64,000 nt of DNA from an uncultured Methanomassiliicoccus sp. (GCA_905202485.1 CAJKRY010000004.1:55620-119619), one strand, 5' to 3'; counted from the stretch's first letter, positions 8,735 through 17,671 are shown. The notes: generated from the letters alone by a model not told the origin. Made by a program: numbers and translations.

Positions 8735-9760
8735 TCAAAACTCATTAACTACACATTTCAAAACTCTGCTATTCTCAACGGCATCAATCCCACTATATAA
8801 ATCATCCAGACTTACTCTTTTTTGAATAAATTTCTTTACATTAATTAATTCTGAAGAAATCATTTCAAGCGCGTGTGTATCACTGCTGCTTGTGCATCCA
8901 TAAGCTCCGACTATCGACAGCTCACGGTAATGAATCATATTCATATCTAATGTTCTTTCAGGATCTTTAGAATTTAATCCAGAAAAAATACAAATTCTGC
9001 CGCCCTGCGCAGCTAAACTCAGAAGATTAGAGTTTATATCAGCCTTAGGGGTAGTCAGCAGTATCACGTCTGCTCCTCTTCTTGATGTGAGCTCCATGAC
9101 ATTATCGTAGAGGTTTTCATCTGGATCAAGGACTGCAGTTGCATTAATGTTCTTTCTTTCAGGTGAAGGTTCTACAACTATTGCCTGGCATCCTCTTCCT
9201 ATCGAAGATTCAGAGCATAACTGTCCCATTGTGCCTGCACCGAATATCAGAACATTTTCTCCAGCTTCCAGCGAACAGCGTTCTTGTGCATGTATGCAAC
9301 ACGCTAAAGGTTCTGTCAGTGATGCCTCTTCAAATGAAACATTATCTGGAATAAGATTAACTCCATTTCTAGTTACATTTCCACTGGGCACTGCTAAATA
9401 TTCTGCAAAACCGCCGTCGAAATTAAATCCAATTATTCCTTGATTTTTGCACATGTTGTCCATGCCTTTTGAGCACGCAACACATTCTCCGCAGGCTACA
9501 CCAGGCCATATCTGAACGCGGTCTCCGGCAGAATATTTGCCGCTCTTATCCTCTGCAACCGTACCTGCCACTTCATGGCCTAATATTCTTGGATAAATAA
9601 GATCCCTCTGACCTCTTCTGAGCATTTTTACATCAGTCGGGCATATTGCACATGCATCCATCTTTACTAAGATACCGCCGTCTGGACACTGTGGTTTTGA
9701 AACTTCGCATATCTGAAGTTCATCTTGAGCTCTTAGTAACGCGGCTTTCATTGATTTCAC
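8735..9760 (-). CDS. Zinc-dependent medium-chain alcohol/polyol dehydrogenase
   Basis: A 341-residue MDR-family dehydrogenase. Catalytic zinc residues are in CAICPTD and GHEVAG, the structural zinc site is CGECVACSKGMDNMC, and the Rossmann motif is VLIFGAGTMGQLC. The closest well-known types are sorbitol, threonine and related polyol dehydrogenases. It is the first gene of a likely two-gene transcript with the TrpD-like enzyme. A possible alternative start at the second Met removes three residues. The substrate is unknown; a phosphorylated sugar or an intermediate shared with the TrpD-like protein is a guess. Confidence 0.8.
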   Translation of the reverse strand: MKSMKAALLRAQDELQICEVSKPQCPDGGILVKMDACAICPTDVKMLRRGQRDLIYPRILGHEVAGTVAEDKSGKYSAGDRVQIWPGVACGECVACSKGMDNMCKNQGIIGFNFDGGFAEYLAVPSGNVTRNGVNLIPDNVSFEEASLTEPLACCIHAQERCSLEAGENVLIFGAGTMGQLCSESSIGRGCQAIVVEPSPERKNINATAVLDPDENLYDNVMELTSRRGADVILLTTPKADINSNLLSLAAQGGRICIFSGLNSKDPERTLDMNMIHYRELSIVGAYGCTSSSDTHALEMISSELINVKKFIQKRVSLDDLYSGIDAVENSRVLKCVVNEF

Positions 9761-9939
9761 CTTGTTGGATGCATAATCCGAGCTTTTACCTGCAATATCA
9801 ATATAAAACTATTTCCTTGCTTATTATTAGATGGATTATACCTCCTATTAACTAACTGGATGGAATGAAATGTCATAATTTAAATTAATTATGAAATAAA
9901 TATTGTTTAGAAAATATGATGATAATCAGAGTCAAGTGC

Positions 9940-10512
9940 TTACTTTTTCCATGCTTCAACTATTGAAAGGAAGTTTTTGAAAATATCTACGCCGTGCTCT
10001 GTATTCTCAACTTCTGGGTGGAACTGAACTCCATACAGCGGTTTATCTTTGACTTTAATTGCTTCTATCGCGCAGTTTTCAGTATGGGCAAGCACACTTA
10101 TTTCTTCAGGAATATTCGTCACTTCGTCATTGTGGCTTTCCCACACTGTAAACGATCTGGGAAGATTGGAAAGCAGTTCGTTATCTTCATCAATTATTAA
10201 TGTGGCTTGTCCAAACTCAGGAATTTCTGCCGGGCGTAGCTCAGCACCTAAATGGCTGCACATGAACTGAAATCCTGCACATATTCCCAATATTGGAATA
10301 TTCAAAGAATCAATGTATTCTGAATTCAATCCCATCTTGTCTGATTCCACAGAAACATGCGGCGATCCGCCTGATAATACTAAAGCGTCTACGTCCAGAT
10401 CCTTGGATGGAGTGTTGTTTGGAACGATCTTAGTCTCTACACCCAGATACTTTAATACACGCCATTCGCGGTGGGTCCACTGACCACCATTGTCCACTAC
10501 GTAGACACGCAT
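9940..10512 (-). CDS. guaAA: GMP synthase glutamine amidotransferase subunit (GuaAA)
   Basis: A 190-residue class I glutamine amidotransferase, the stand-alone glutaminase of archaeal GMP synthase. The start VYVVDNGGQWTHREWRVLKYLGVE is typical. The nucleophile elbow GICAGFQFM supplies the cysteine, and VQFHPEVENTEHG gives the His and Glu of the triad. It releases ammonia for an ATP-pyrophosphatase subunit. It is the last gene of the purine cluster on this strand, separated from the preceding GMP synthase-like gene by a 142-base gap with a hairpin, which might give it separate expression. Confidence 0.93.
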   Translation of the reverse strand: MRVYVVDNGGQWTHREWRVLKYLGVETKIVPNNTPSKDLDVDALVLSGGSPHVSVESDKMGLNSEYIDSLNIPILGICAGFQFMCSHLGAELRPAEIPEFGQATLIIDEDNELLSNLPRSFTVWESHNDEVTNIPEEISVLAHTENCAIEAIKVKDKPLYGVQFHPEVENTEHGVDIFKNFLSIVEAWKK

Positions 10513-10627
10513 AAAAATCCTAATTATTTTTGTATATTTAACATGATCCGAATAGCTTCAATGCTGCAATTCATGAGTTTTAAATAAAACACATTTGAAA
10601 TAAAATAGAGAATGGAGAAGAAAATGA

Positions 10628-10647
10628 CCTGCAGAATAAACTGCAGG
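10628..10647 (-). terminator. Perfect hairpin between two GMP synthase genes
   Basis: CCTGCAG - AATAAA - CTGCAGG is a perfect 7-bp stem just after the stop of the second GMP synthase-like gene. On the minus strand it is followed by a T-rich stretch. It could terminate or attenuate transcription before guaAA. Confidence 0.5.
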
Positions 10648-10654
10648 CTTAGTT

Positions 10655-11944
10655 TCATTCCCATTCAATCGTTGCAACTGGCTTAGGGGTCAGATCGTAT
10701 AATACTCTATTAACTCCTGGAACTTCGTTTACAATTCTGGCAGTGATTTTCTGTAGCAATGCAAATTCCAAAGGTTCTACAGTTGCTGTCATGGCATCCA
10801 CGGTATTGACAGCGCGGATTATCACGGGATATTCAAAGCTGCGGGCATTGTTGCGTACACCTACAGACTTAAAATTTGGTACAACAGTAAAGTACTGCCA
10901 GACCTTTCCTTCCAGACCTGCTTTTGCAAACTCTTCTCTCAGAATAGCATCAGATTCCCTCACTGCTTCCAGACGGTCTTTAGTTATTGCACCAAGGCAG
11001 CGGACTCCCAGACCCGGACCGGGAAACGGCTGGCGGTATACCATACTGTCAGGGAGGCCCAGTTCTACCCCGCAGGCGCGGACCTCATCTTTGAACAGCA
11101 TTTTCAGCGGTTCTACCAATTCAAATTTAAGATCTTCAGGCAGTCCGCCCACATTATGATGTGCTTTGACAGCCTTTGAAGTCTTGGTGCCGCTTTCAAT
11201 AATATCTGGATAAATTGTTCCCTGTGCTAGAAACTCAATTCCGTTAAGTTTTCTGGCTTCTTCTTCGAAAACTCTGATAAACTCTGCACCGATTATTTTT
11301 CTTTTCATTTCCGGGTCTGATACTCCTTCGAGTTTGCTCAGGAATCTTTCAGATGCATCGATGTATATCAGATTGGATTTCATCTGTTTCTGGAAGACTT
11401 CAACAACCTGCTCCGCCTCGCCTTTTCTTAGCAGTCCATGATTGACATGTATGCAGGTCAGTTGATTTCCGATTGCCTTTATCAGCAGAGCAGCAACGAC
11501 TGACGAATCAACTCCCCCGGACAAGGCCAGCAGAACTTTTTTATCGCCCACTTGCTGCTTAATAAGCTCAACCTGGTCTGAAATGAAATTCTCCATGTTC
11601 CAATTTGCTGTGGCTTTGCATTGATTGAATATAAAATCAGAAAGCATCCGACGGTATTCAGATTCATCAGCTGGCCACGGGTCATTTCCTTCATAGTCTA
11701 TTTTGAGAAGAGGAAGGTTACTTTTGAGGACTGCCTCTGAAGCTTTGATTTCTGTACCATCGACAACTCCGTTCGGTCCGCCGTTCAGTACGATGCCTTT
11801 GACATTTGGCAGTGCTGCGAGTTGCTGCTCAGTAATGTCATGTGGATGAATTTCACTGTAAACTCCGAGTGCGCGGATTTCTCTTGCAGTCATCGGATTA
11901 TTTTCATTTCCTAGATCTAAGATCAGAATCATGTCCTGCTTCAT
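10655..11944 (-). CDS. guaA: Bacterial-type GMP synthase (ATP-PPase) with an eroded N-terminal glutaminase domain
   Basis: A 429-residue protein. The C-terminal about 320 residues are a complete ATP pyrophosphatase plus dimerisation domain (LLALSGGVDSSVVAALL, HHNVGGLPEDLK, QPFPGPGLGVR, final TIEWE). The N-terminus begins like the bacterial glutaminase domain (REIRALGVYSEIHPHDIT, KGIVLNGGPNGV), but the middle of that domain is missing: there is no GIC/GxQ nucleophile elbow and no HPE motif, and the sequence jumps to NMENFISDQ. A normal two-domain GuaA is about 510-525 residues. The open frame indicates a maintained protein that must take ammonia from elsewhere, perhaps from guaAA nearby. It is 13 bases downstream of the archaeal guaAB. 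Confidence 0.85.
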   Translation of the reverse strand: MKQDMILILDLGNENNPMTAREIRALGVYSEIHPHDITEQQLAALPNVKGIVLNGGPNGVVDGTEIKASEAVLKSNLPLLKIDYEGNDPWPADESEYRRMLSDFIFNQCKATANWNMENFISDQVELIKQQVGDKKVLLALSGGVDSSVVAALLIKAIGNQLTCIHVNHGLLRKGEAEQVVEVFQKQMKSNLIYIDASERFLSKLEGVSDPEMKRKIIGAEFIRVFEEEARKLNGIEFLAQGTIYPDIIESGTKTSKAVKAHHNVGGLPEDLKFELVEPLKMLFKDEVRACGVELGLPDSMVYRQPFPGPGLGVRCLGAITKDRLEAVRESDAILREEFAKAGLEGKVWQYFTVVPNFKSVGVRNNARSFEYPVIIRAVNTVDAMTATVEPLEFALLQKITARIVNEVPGVNRVLYDLTPKPVATIEWE

Positions 11945-11957
11945 GTTTAACCCTCAT

Positions 11958-12905
11958 TCATTCCCATTCGATAGTTGCTGGAGGTTTATTTGTAATGTCG
12001 TAAACTACACGGTTGATGTTTTGTTTCATCTCTCGGGTAATGCGCATTGAAATTTTGTCTAAGATTTCATATGGTATTCTGGAGTAGGCAGCGCTCATTC
12101 CGTCAATTGATTCAACTGCACGGATGGCAATGGTTTTTCCATATGCTCTGTTGTCTCCCTGAACCCCTACAGACTGGCAGGGAAGGAGCACAGCAAAATA
12201 CTGCCAGGGTCTGACCATTTTGCCTTCTGCAGATGCTTTTTCTAGCTCTTCTTCAACGATAGCGCAGGCGTCTCTAACAATAGCCACATCTTCACGGTTT
12301 GCTTCGCCGATAACTCTGATTGCCAGCGCCGGTCCCGGGAAAGGCTGCCTTTCAGACACTTTTATATTCAGTGCTCTGGCGACTTCGCGGACTTCATCTT
12401 TGTATAAATCGTACATCGGTTCTATGATTTTCAAGTTCATGTCTTTCGGCAGTCCGCCTACATTGTGATGACTTTTGATTGTATCTCTTACACCGTCCCC
12501 GCTTTCTATCCAGTCTGGAGCGATTGTACCTTGGACCAGATACTCTGCATTAAATTCCTTGGCGTTCCTCTCAAAAATCCTGATAAATTTTTCACCGATT
12601 ATTTTTCTTTTCATTTCCGGGTCTGATACTCCTTTCAGAGCTGTATAGAACTCTTCGCTTGCATCGATGATCTGGAAATTGACATCGAGGTCTGTGAGCA
12701 TTTTCCGGACCTCTTCGTCTTCCCCCTTGCGCATGAATCCAGTGTTAACATATATTGTGAGCAGGCGGTCTCCGATAGCACGGGATACAAGAACTGCAGC
12801 TACTGTACTATCCACACCGCCGGAGCAGGCAATGATGGCATTTCCTTGAATTTCCTGCTTCAGATTTTCAATGGTTTCGTTTATAAACGCATCAGCATTG
12901 AACAT
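11958..12905 (-). CDS. guaAB: GMP synthase subunit B, ATP pyrophosphatase (archaeal type)
   Basis: A 315-residue ATP-PPase subunit that adenylates XMP and aminates it to GMP using ammonia from GuaAA. The P-loop-like IIACSGGVDSTVAAVLV, SHHNVGGLPKDMN, QPFPGPALAIRVIG and final PPATIEWE are all present. I place the start at the ATG at 12905 (MFNADAF), preceded by a GAGG-type ribosome binding site; longer versions of the frame extend into purE and lack homology. The start overlaps the end of purE by 14 bases, so the two are coupled. Confidence 0.92.
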   Translation of the reverse strand: MFNADAFINETIENLKQEIQGNAIIACSGGVDSTVAAVLVSRAIGDRLLTIYVNTGFMRKGEDEEVRKMLTDLDVNFQIIDASEEFYTALKGVSDPEMKRKIIGEKFIRIFERNAKEFNAEYLVQGTIAPDWIESGDGVRDTIKSHHNVGGLPKDMNLKIIEPMYDLYKDEVREVARALNIKVSERQPFPGPALAIRVIGEANREDVAIVRDACAIVEEELEKASAEGKMVRPWQYFAVLLPCQSVGVQGDNRAYGKTIAIRAVESIDGMSAAYSRIPYEILDKISMRITREMKQNINRVVYDITNKPPATIEWE

Positions 12906-13371
12906 TTTTTGATACCTCTTCAGAATCTTTTGCCACATCTTCTGCCATCTTACTGCGGTGTTCTGCAAGTTTAGCCTGAATCTTCTCATCTTTAACGGCT
13001 AAGATTTCAGCGGCCAGAAGAGCAGCGTTGTCTCCCCTGTCAAGTCCTACACAGGCTACAGGTATTCCACCGGGCATCTGAACAATGGACAATATAGAAT
13101 CTAGATTTAGTTTTCCGCTGACAGGTACGCCGATAACAGGCTTCAGCGTTGCCGCCGCCACAACACCGGGCAGTGCAGCTGACAATCCGGCAATTGCTAT
13201 GAATACTTCGGCACCGCTGTTTTTGGCCAAATCTGCAACGCGTTCCGGCGTACGGTGTGCTGATGCTACTGCTACATCAAAGTCAATATCAAACGATTTC
13301 AAAATCTTAGTTGCTTTTTCTGCAACCGGTAAGTCGCTCTTGCTTCCTAATATAATAAGAACGCGGGGCAT
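12892..13371 (-). CDS. purE: N5-carboxyaminoimidazole ribonucleotide mutase (PurE)
   Basis: A 159-residue PurE. ILGSKSDLPVAEKA at the N-terminus is the substrate phosphate site, SAHRTPERV carries the catalytic His, and GLSAALPGVVAAAT and QMPGGIPVACVGLDRGDNAALLA complete the pattern. The enzyme rearranges or forms carboxyaminoimidazole ribonucleotide in de novo purine synthesis. I chose the ATG at 13371 (MPRVLIILGSK) with an AAGGGG motif upstream rather than the TTG at 13392. It heads the cluster purE-guaAB-guaA-guaAA. Confidence 0.92.
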   Translation of the reverse strand: MPRVLIILGSKSDLPVAEKATKILKSFDIDFDVAVASAHRTPERVADLAKNSGAEVFIAIAGLSAALPGVVAAATLKPVIGVPVSGKLNLDSILSIVQMPGGIPVACVGLDRGDNAALLAAEILAVKDEKIQAKLAEHRSKMAEDVAKDSEEVSKNVQC

Positions 13372-13426
13372 GATGAGCACAACCCCTTGCAAATTAAAAA
13401 GATTGTGGGAAGTGGTTTAAAATCCC

Positions 13427-13723
13427 TTAAGATTTCATAATTGCTAGAAGGAATACTCCTATGGCAATCAGGGCACCAATAACCGCAGCAATGATGTTTA
13501 TGAATGCTACCCAAATGATGTCCACCATGTTGATATTCAAGATGTCTGGATAGAGATAATCCATGCCTCCCCAGATTAAACCGATGAGTATACCAACAAC
13601 TAACAATACAATTCCAATAATCCTGCTTTTGCCGCTTCCAAAGTAGGCTGTGAATATACCTGCTAGGATAAGGAAGAATCCCAGCGTCAAAAGCATTACA
13701 GTGAGAAATCCAATCGCGTCCAT
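13427..13723 (-). CDS. Small multi-spanning membrane protein
   Basis: A 98-residue hydrophobic protein with four predicted transmembrane helices: residues about 5-27, 33-50, 60-80 and 80-95. A short glycine-serine-lysine turn (YFGSGKSRIIG) lies between the first two. I do not recognise a family. The ATG at 13723 follows a GGTGA ribosome binding site by a few bases and is preferred over a GTG at 13735. It follows the RAM-domain gene closely, so the two are likely cotranscribed. Confidence 0.6.
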   Translation of the reverse strand: MDAIGFLTVMLLTLGFFLILAGIFTAYFGSGKSRIIGIVLLVVGILIGLIWGGMDYLYPDILNINMVDIIWVAFINIIAAVIGALIAIGVFLLAIMKS

Positions 13724-13739
13724 TATTGTCACCACAATT

Positions 13740-13973
13740 TCAGAAGTTGATACATGTAAGAGTCTTAGTATCGATCACTCCCGGAATAGGCCTTATTCTA
13801 TCAACCACAACTTGTCCTAGGAGGTTGAAATCCGGAGCTTCAATCTTTGTCAGTAGGTCATATTCTCCGAATAGCGGATAAAGCTCTGTAGCTTCCTCTA
13901 CCTTCAGGAGTTCATCATACACTTCGTGTTCCTTAGATGGAGCCGTGCTAATCAGTACAAATCCCACTGCCAA
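13740..13973 (-). CDS. Stand-alone Lrp/AsnC ligand-binding (RAM) domain protein
   Basis: A 77-residue protein that matches the C-terminal effector-binding domain of Lrp/AsnC regulators (FVLISTAPSKEHEVYDELLK, LFGEYDLLTKIEA, VIDTKTL) with no helix-turn-helix. Such single-domain proteins form oligomers that bind amino acids and may modulate full-length Lrp regulators. It is followed by a small membrane protein and preceded by a short AT-rich promoter gap (13974-14066). Confidence 0.78.
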   Translation of the reverse strand: MAVGFVLISTAPSKEHEVYDELLKVEEATELYPLFGEYDLLTKIEAPDFNLLGQVVVDRIRPIPGVIDTKTLTCINF

Positions 13974-14066
13974 CTTTTCACCCTTCGATTCCCTATACTG
14001 TATGTACCATACTTAAAGTTTTTAATGCTCTATACTTTTGGATATATCTAATATTCCCAATATTCT

Positions 14067-14987
14067 TTACTTTTTCACTGAATTTAGGATTTCTATTGAC
14101 TTTTTCTCCACTGCTTCCCATGAGGGTATGTTAGATACTGCGCCGTTGGACTGCAGAATGTATGACGCGGCAGCGTTTCCGCAGGCGGCAGATTCTTCGA
14201 TGCTTTTTTTTCTATAAATTCCTGCGTAGAATCCACCTCTGAATGCATCTCCTGCTCCGGTAGGGTCGGTAACTTTGGTTTTTATCACAGGCACACGGAT
14301 AGTTTCTTTCTTTGTGCAGATAACCGTACCTTCAGAACCTCTGGTGTTAACAACCATGCCTACAAAATCCAGCAGATCTTCAGTATATTTGAGTCCGCAG
14401 TATCTGAGCGCGGTTTTTAATTCATTCTCATTACAGAAAAAAATGTCGGCATACGGCAGCGCTTCTTGGAACTTCTCTGCATTCCAGATGTGATGAATTT
14501 CCTGCGCCGGATCCAAGGCGGTTTTTTTACTGCCATCTAAGGCGTGCATTGCTTTGAGATAATATACTGGACTCCCGGTCCCGAAATGTACGATTTCTGA
14601 ATTTCTTGCAGAATTTAATTTCACCGGAAATTTTTCCATATCTCCCATAGGGCCCTGATATACATATGCGATCTGGTTCTGTTTCTTGTCAGAAACTACC
14701 ATAACCGTAGGGCTCTCATAGTCCTCCATTACCTCTACGTCGCTCATATCTACTTTTTTTGATTCCAGAAATGATCTGAATTCCTCAGGAAAATCTGGTC
14801 CGACATACGCACAGAGTGCAGTCGGTACTCCCAGAGAGGAAGATATTGTAGCCAGATTCGATCCGGTTCCGCCGAAATATCTTTTGATTTCAGTTATATT
14901 TATTGAAGTGTTAGGTTCGGGAAGTCTTTCAAGTGAAACAATCTGGTCAAGGCATATATGTCCATAGACGCACAGGAAAGGGCTCAT
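14067..14987 (-). CDS. PfkB-family sugar/nucleoside kinase
   Basis: A 306-residue ribokinase-fold kinase. The N-terminal glycine motif is RYFGGTGSNLATI, and the C-terminal anion-hole/catalytic-base motif is DPTGAGDAFRGGF. The family phosphorylates ribose, adenosine, inosine, guanosine and other sugars. Its start overlaps the ahcY stop by four bases, so it is translated with S-adenosylhomocysteine hydrolase. That makes a nucleoside kinase, re-phosphorylating the adenosine or inosine released by AhcY, the best inference. Archaeal PfkB nucleoside kinases are known (for example in Methanocaldococcus). Confidence 0.85.
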   Translation of the reverse strand: MSPFLCVYGHICLDQIVSLERLPEPNTSINITEIKRYFGGTGSNLATISSSLGVPTALCAYVGPDFPEEFRSFLESKKVDMSDVEVMEDYESPTVMVVSDKKQNQIAYVYQGPMGDMEKFPVKLNSARNSEIVHFGTGSPVYYLKAMHALDGSKKTALDPAQEIHHIWNAEKFQEALPYADIFFCNENELKTALRYCGLKYTEDLLDFVGMVVNTRGSEGTVICTKKETIRVPVIKTKVTDPTGAGDAFRGGFYAGIYRKKSIEESAACGNAAASYILQSNGAVSNIPSWEAVEKKSIEILNSVKK

Positions 14988-16222
14988 GTGCCCTCCTGCC
15001 AGCCTTCAAGATATGTTTTCTGCTCATCTGTAAGACTGTCTATCTGGATTCCCATGGTTCTGAGTTTAATCTCTGCAACTGATCTGTCTATATCAGTCGG
15101 TACATTATGAACTCCGGCACTCATGGATGCATAGTTTTTGACAAGATGCTCAATGGACAGCGCCTGAATTGAAAAACTCATATCCATAATCTCAACCGGA
15201 TGACCCTGTCCTGCAGACAGATTCATCAGGCGGCCGTCTGCTATCAGATAGACTTTCTTTCCGTCTGAGAAGTTATACTGATCAACGAACTCCCTAACTT
15301 TAACAGGCGGGCTTGCCACTTTTGACAGCACATCCTTTCTTATTTCGTTATCAAAATGGCCTGAATTTCCCATTACGCAGCCGTCTTTCATAGCTTTGAA
15401 GTGTTCTTCGCGGATAATATCCTTGTTTCCTGTGGCAGTGATCACAATATCTGCAGTTTTGACAGCTTCAATCATCGGTTTTACTTCAAATCCATCCATT
15501 CTTGCTTCTATGGCCCGTGTAGGATCAATTTCTGTGACTGTGACATTAGCTCCCAGTCCTTTAGCGCGCATTGCAATGCCCCTGCCGCACCATCCGTATC
15601 CAGCAACTACGAAGTTCTTTCCGGCAACCAGCAGGTTGGTGGCATTCATGAAACCGTCGAAAGTAGACTGTCCAGTTCCGTAACGGTTGTCGAACATAAA
15701 TTTCATGTGGGCGTCATTGACAGAAATTACAGGAAATTCCAATTTTCCTGCTTTAGCCATTGATCTGAGGCGCACTACTCCAGTAGTGGTTTCTTCATTT
15801 CCGCCTTTGACATTTCCCAGAACGTCTCTTCTGGAGGTATGGAGCATTGTTATCAAGTCTGCTCCGTCATCAATAACAAAATCAGGCTTCAGGTCTAGAA
15901 CAGTATTGAGGTTTTTGTAGTACTCATCATTGTTCTCTCCTTTTTTAGCATAAGTTTCTAAGTTGAAATGATCTCTGAGAGCAACGGATACGGAATCATC
16001 AGTGGAAAGCGGATTGCAACTAGCAAGTCTGATTTCAGCCCCTGCTTCTGCAAGCGTCAATGCCAGCATTCCTGTTTTAGCTTCGACATGGAGAGCCATG
16101 CCGATTTTCAACCCTTTGAGGGCCTGCTCATCTACCATGCGTTTTCTGATGTCGGCCAGAACAGGCATATGATCCTTTGCCCACTCTAGTCTTCTGACTC
16201 CCCTTTCTAACAGTTCATTCAT
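14984..16222 (-). CDS. ahcY: S-adenosylhomocysteine (or S-inosylhomocysteine) hydrolase
   Basis: A 412-residue NAD-dependent hydrolase that removes the by-product of SAM-dependent methylation. The NAD-binding segment is VAGYGWCGRGIAMRAKGLGA, the substrate region includes VIDDGADLITMLH, GGNEETTTGV and ND..KFMFDNRYGTGQS, and the C-terminus is the shorter archaeal form. In some methanogens the orthologue acts on S-inosylhomocysteine after deamination; sequence alone does not decide here. It is cotranscribed with a PfkB kinase through a 4-base overlap. Confidence 0.92.
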   Translation of the reverse strand: MNELLERGVRRLEWAKDHMPVLADIRKRMVDEQALKGLKIGMALHVEAKTGMLALTLAEAGAEIRLASCNPLSTDDSVSVALRDHFNLETYAKKGENNDEYYKNLNTVLDLKPDFVIDDGADLITMLHTSRRDVLGNVKGGNEETTTGVVRLRSMAKAGKLEFPVISVNDAHMKFMFDNRYGTGQSTFDGFMNATNLLVAGKNFVVAGYGWCGRGIAMRAKGLGANVTVTEIDPTRAIEARMDGFEVKPMIEAVKTADIVITATGNKDIIREEHFKAMKDGCVMGNSGHFDNEIRKDVLSKVASPPVKVREFVDQYNFSDGKKVYLIADGRLMNLSAGQGHPVEIMDMSFSIQALSIEHLVKNYASMSAGVHNVPTDIDRSVAEIKLRTMGIQIDSLTDEQKTYLEGWQEGT

Positions 16223-16270
16223 TGAATCCTAGTTTGAATTGGGTAAGATGGTTTAAATAGATTCTGATGG

Positions 16271-17017
16271 TCAGTTCTGCTGTTTTGATAAATTGTCTTT
16301 TATGCAGTCAATTGATTCATTTAAATTGGATTTATTGGAGAATGCAGAAATCAATTCTTTTCTTCTTTTCTGATCATTTTTTAAATCCTTAACTGCCTGC
16401 CTTATGTTAGGCACCGCCCGGGTTATTTCATCAACTGCTGCTACATCAGATTCTGTGGCGGTACGGGAAAGCGGGTTGAGATCTATTGCAAGGACGATTT
16501 TCCCTGCAATCTTCAGCGCCTTTGCGCGGTCTCCGTCTTCTAAGGGAATTAAAACAACGTCAGCAGAATATATTCCATCTTTGCAGCACTTAGCTCTGTC
16601 TGAGGCTATGTTCTCCAGCACTGCATCCTGGTTTCTTCCTAAAATCTCAAACTTCCCAAATGTTTCAAGATATGAGACTAGTTTTTCCAAGCGCTCCAGG
16701 CTCCAGTGAAATATATTCACTTCTATTTTGGCGCCGACATCAGAAGCCAGTCTCAGCAGTTCCTCGGCACACAGAGCTGAAGCGTTGCCATTCATGGTGA
16801 TTACTGGATTTTTTGCTTCCAGAAGATATGCCGCGATTGTTTCTTCAGCATTTTTGGCTGCCAGTGTAGTCTTTTCACCAATCAAATAGTCAAAAGCCTC
16901 TCCTCTGCCGTGTGCTATCAGACCGGTTCTTGCTACGATTCCCTGGTCAGAAAGTTCAGACATCTTTTCTCTGATTACTAGAGATTTATACCGCGGGTGA
17001 TCTGGAGAAACATCCAT
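16271..17017 (-). CDS. 4-phosphopantoate--beta-alanine ligase (archaeal phosphopantothenate synthetase)
   Basis: A 248-residue protein of the archaeal COG1701/DUF137 family. The N-terminal block PRYKSLVIREKMSE and the signature GLIAHGRGEAFDYLIGE are diagnostic, with GNASALCAEELLRLA following. The enzyme joins 4-phosphopantoate and beta-alanine in the archaeal route to coenzyme A, replacing bacterial pantothenate synthetase and kinase order. It sits 48 bases upstream of ahcY in the same direction and may share a transcript. Confidence 0.9.
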   Translation of the reverse strand: MDVSPDHPRYKSLVIREKMSELSDQGIVARTGLIAHGRGEAFDYLIGEKTTLAAKNAEETIAAYLLEAKNPVITMNGNASALCAEELLRLASDVGAKIEVNIFHWSLERLEKLVSYLETFGKFEILGRNQDAVLENIASDRAKCCKDGIYSADVVLIPLEDGDRAKALKIAGKIVLAIDLNPLSRTATESDVAAVDEITRAVPNIRQAVKDLKNDQKRRKELISAFSNKSNLNESIDCIKDNLSKQQN

Positions 17018-17095
17018 AACGGGTGATATATGTTTTATTCAAAAATATTTTCATTAAAAGTCTAAAAAATTAACAAAGATGAAGATGTGGCCTAT

Positions 17096-17311
17096 TTAGG
17101 CCTTCTTCATTATTTTCATCCATCCGCCGCTCTCGAAAATAGCCAATCCTCTTGCGTTGAGGGTTTTTTCGAATTCATCCCACTGAATGATGTCTAGGCG
17201 GTCATTGGATCCCTTTGTAAACTGAATGCCATCGGTTCCCTTAACCCTGCCTGGTTTGAGACCCTTCTTTTTTGCAATCTCTTTAGCTTTTGAAACACTA
17301 ATCTGCTCCAT
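17096..17311 (-). CDS. Small basic conserved-looking protein of unknown function
   Basis: A 71-residue lysine-rich protein starting MEQISVSKAKEIAKKKGLKP and ending with GGWMKIMKKA. I selected the ATG at 17311 because the upstream extension of the frame to 17419 is low-complexity and overlaps the promoter-like region. The composition (SVSKAKEIAKKKGLKPGRVKG) resembles small nucleic-acid-binding domains, but I do not recognise a family. It is followed by phosphopantothenate synthetase after about 80 bases. Confidence 0.6.
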   Translation of the reverse strand: MEQISVSKAKEIAKKKGLKPGRVKGTDGIQFTKGSNDRLDIIQWDEFEKTLNARGLAIFESGGWMKIMKKA

Positions 17312-17671
17312 CACCAAATTTATCCCTCCATTCCTGGCTGTATGCCAGTTGGTAATATAGTTGCAAAGTATATAATATTTGCTGATAAATCTGGCTAAGC
17401 CAGTAGGTTTTAACACCAACTATTTTAGGTATCATGGGACTTTAAATTATTAATATCTTCATCACATTTGCTACGTTAAAGTTTACAAAATTCTCATCAA
17501 TATCTTTAGAAGTTTCCTAAATATTGAATAGCCAGATGTAGTATATTTAAGTTGTATATCTACGTAACTATATATAATTATAGTATTGAAATTAATCTAT
17601 AATCTCTTTATGTTTACGGGCAGATCACTCATAAAATATTAATCCCCCTTGATTCCACTATTTTCTAAGTC

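Noticed and set aside
10655..11944. Pseudogene call for the second GMP synthase
   Set aside because: The frame is intact, the ATP-PPase motifs are complete, and only the glutaminase part is shortened, so domain loss is a better reading than decay.
11958..12989. Longer version of guaAB starting at 12989
   Set aside because: The extra 28 residues are the out-of-frame image of the purE end, and the start at 12905 has a ribosome binding site.
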